Shown piece by piece: positions 63,651 through 64,000 of a DNA stretch of 64,000 nt. How positions within the stretch are numbered: the stretch's first letter is position 1; every line of letters starts with the position of its first letter. The DNA is from UBA1756 sp045130235 (GTDB taxonomy: Bacteria > Bacteroidota > Bacteroidia > Bacteroidales > WCHB1-69). The stretch covers positions 45,435 through 109,434 of the forward strand of contig JBGUPJ010000023.1 of NCBI GenBank assembly GCA_045130235.1, in the 5' to 3' direction. The translations under genes were made by a program, and so were the position numbers. The notes beneath the pieces were generated by a model. That model ran no database searches, was not told where the DNA came from, and saw only the letters and a list, made by a program, of their open reading frames with translations.

Positions 63651-64000
63651 ATGATTAAAATGACAACAGTATTGAAGATTATTTGTTTAATTGCTCTTGT
63701 AACAGTTGGTTGTGGCACTTTTAAATTGCTTCAATATGGAAAAGCTATTCAAGAAGAAACGCAAATAAGATTGCAAAAAGAGAAAGATTCTTATTTAGGG
63801 CTTGAATTTGAAGGGGTTGTTGTTGAAAAAAAATATAATGTTTTTGTCAAAAAAAAACATAAAGATGAATATTCAGTAACACTATTATTGCATCATATAG
63901 AACCAAAACCATCATTTCCTTATAATAGTAATATTTATTTTGATTATACTTGTGATAGTTTACTAACAATTCATATTCCTCAAAATGTTTATAATCAGAT
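63651..64000 (+). CDS. array gene 3: putative lipoprotein (cut by the right edge)
   Basis: 116 full codons are visible from ATG at 63651; a Met at 63660 is an alternative start. The N-terminus (TVLKIICLIALVTVGCGTFK) is a lipoprotein-like signal with Cys21. A charged stretch and a VVVEKKYNVFVKKKHKDEY segment follow. Very AT-rich. No family recognised. The gene continues past the window. Confidence 0.7.
   Translation, partial: MIKMTTVLKIICLIALVTVGCGTFKLLQYGKAIQEETQIRLQKEKDSYLGLEFEGVVVEKKYNVFVKKKHKDEYSVTLLLHHIEPKPSFPYNSNIYFDYTCDSLLTIHIPQNVYNQ

Noticed and set aside
1..64000. tRNA and rRNA genes
   Set aside because: Intergenic regions were scanned by eye and no cloverleaf or rRNA-like sequence was found; a covariance-model search would be decisive.

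Overview
The window reads as a chromosomal segment of a Bacteroidales-type bacterium (phylum Bacteroidota). The evidence is the type IX secretion (T9SS) sorting domain on a giant surface protein, many TAnnTTTG promoter -7 boxes (often followed by CA), few Shine-Dalgarno sites, and lineage-typical families (BT_3928-type DoxX, DUF1599, DUF5106/thioredoxin-like proteins, DUF4328, Bat proteins). Genus and habitat cannot be fixed from the sequence; a gut or rumen commensal is a guess based on the alpha-L-rhamnosidase and the large repeat adhesin.

Layout. 1-1.5 kb: 3' truncated GH78 rhamnosidase. 1.7-16.6 kb: one 4,984-residue T9SS-exported protein built from tandem Ig-like, putative-Ig and SprB-type modules. 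16.9-23.2 kb: secreted alpha/beta hydrolase, CNNM/CBS membrane protein, M23-LysM peptidase, rsgA, argS. 23.2-32.3 kb: a minus-strand gene train with an MmeI-like single-chain restriction-modification enzyme, a DoxX/BT_3928 protein, an internally duplicated DUF1599 protein, two exported thioredoxin-like paralogues and miaB. 32.3-34 kb: hicBA with its own promoter and operator-like palindrome, then xerD. 34-37.9 kb: a NarI/DsrM-like cytochrome b subunit, a two-cysteine DsrC, and two more exported thioredoxin-like proteins. 38-42.7 kb: hisS, a ProX-type deacylase, rluD, an RlmI-type methyltransferase, a periplasmic thioredoxin. 42.7-52.3 kb: the lnt-lptB-SRPBCC-holA-tsaD operon, divergent from tamB. 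52.3-56 kb: PAS protein, BatD-like protein, batA, DUF4328 protein. 56.2-59.4 kb: a FlaA1/CapD-type dehydratase and mtaB. 59.5-61.7 kb: an exported protein of unknown function plus two small pairs, DUF4160-DUF2442 and RelE/HigA-like. 62-64 kb: three small exported-protein genes, each preceded by a 36-bp direct repeat.

How the parts fit. The envelope is a recurring theme: LptB, Lnt, TamB, BatA, M23-LysM, the T9SS adhesin and five exported thioredoxin-fold proteins. tRNA and ribosome maturation is the second theme (argS, hisS, miaB, mtaB, tsaD, rluD, rlmI, rsgA, ProX). Accessory material lies mainly at 23-26 kb, 32-33 kb and 60-64 kb. The best candidate for something undescribed is the repeat-delimited array running off the right edge: three unrelated exported genes of differing base composition behind near-identical 36-bp sites, which resembles an immunity-gene or cassette array. 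The giant adhesin with DNA-level tandem repeats is the second. No tRNA, rRNA, CRISPR array or insertion sequence was seen.
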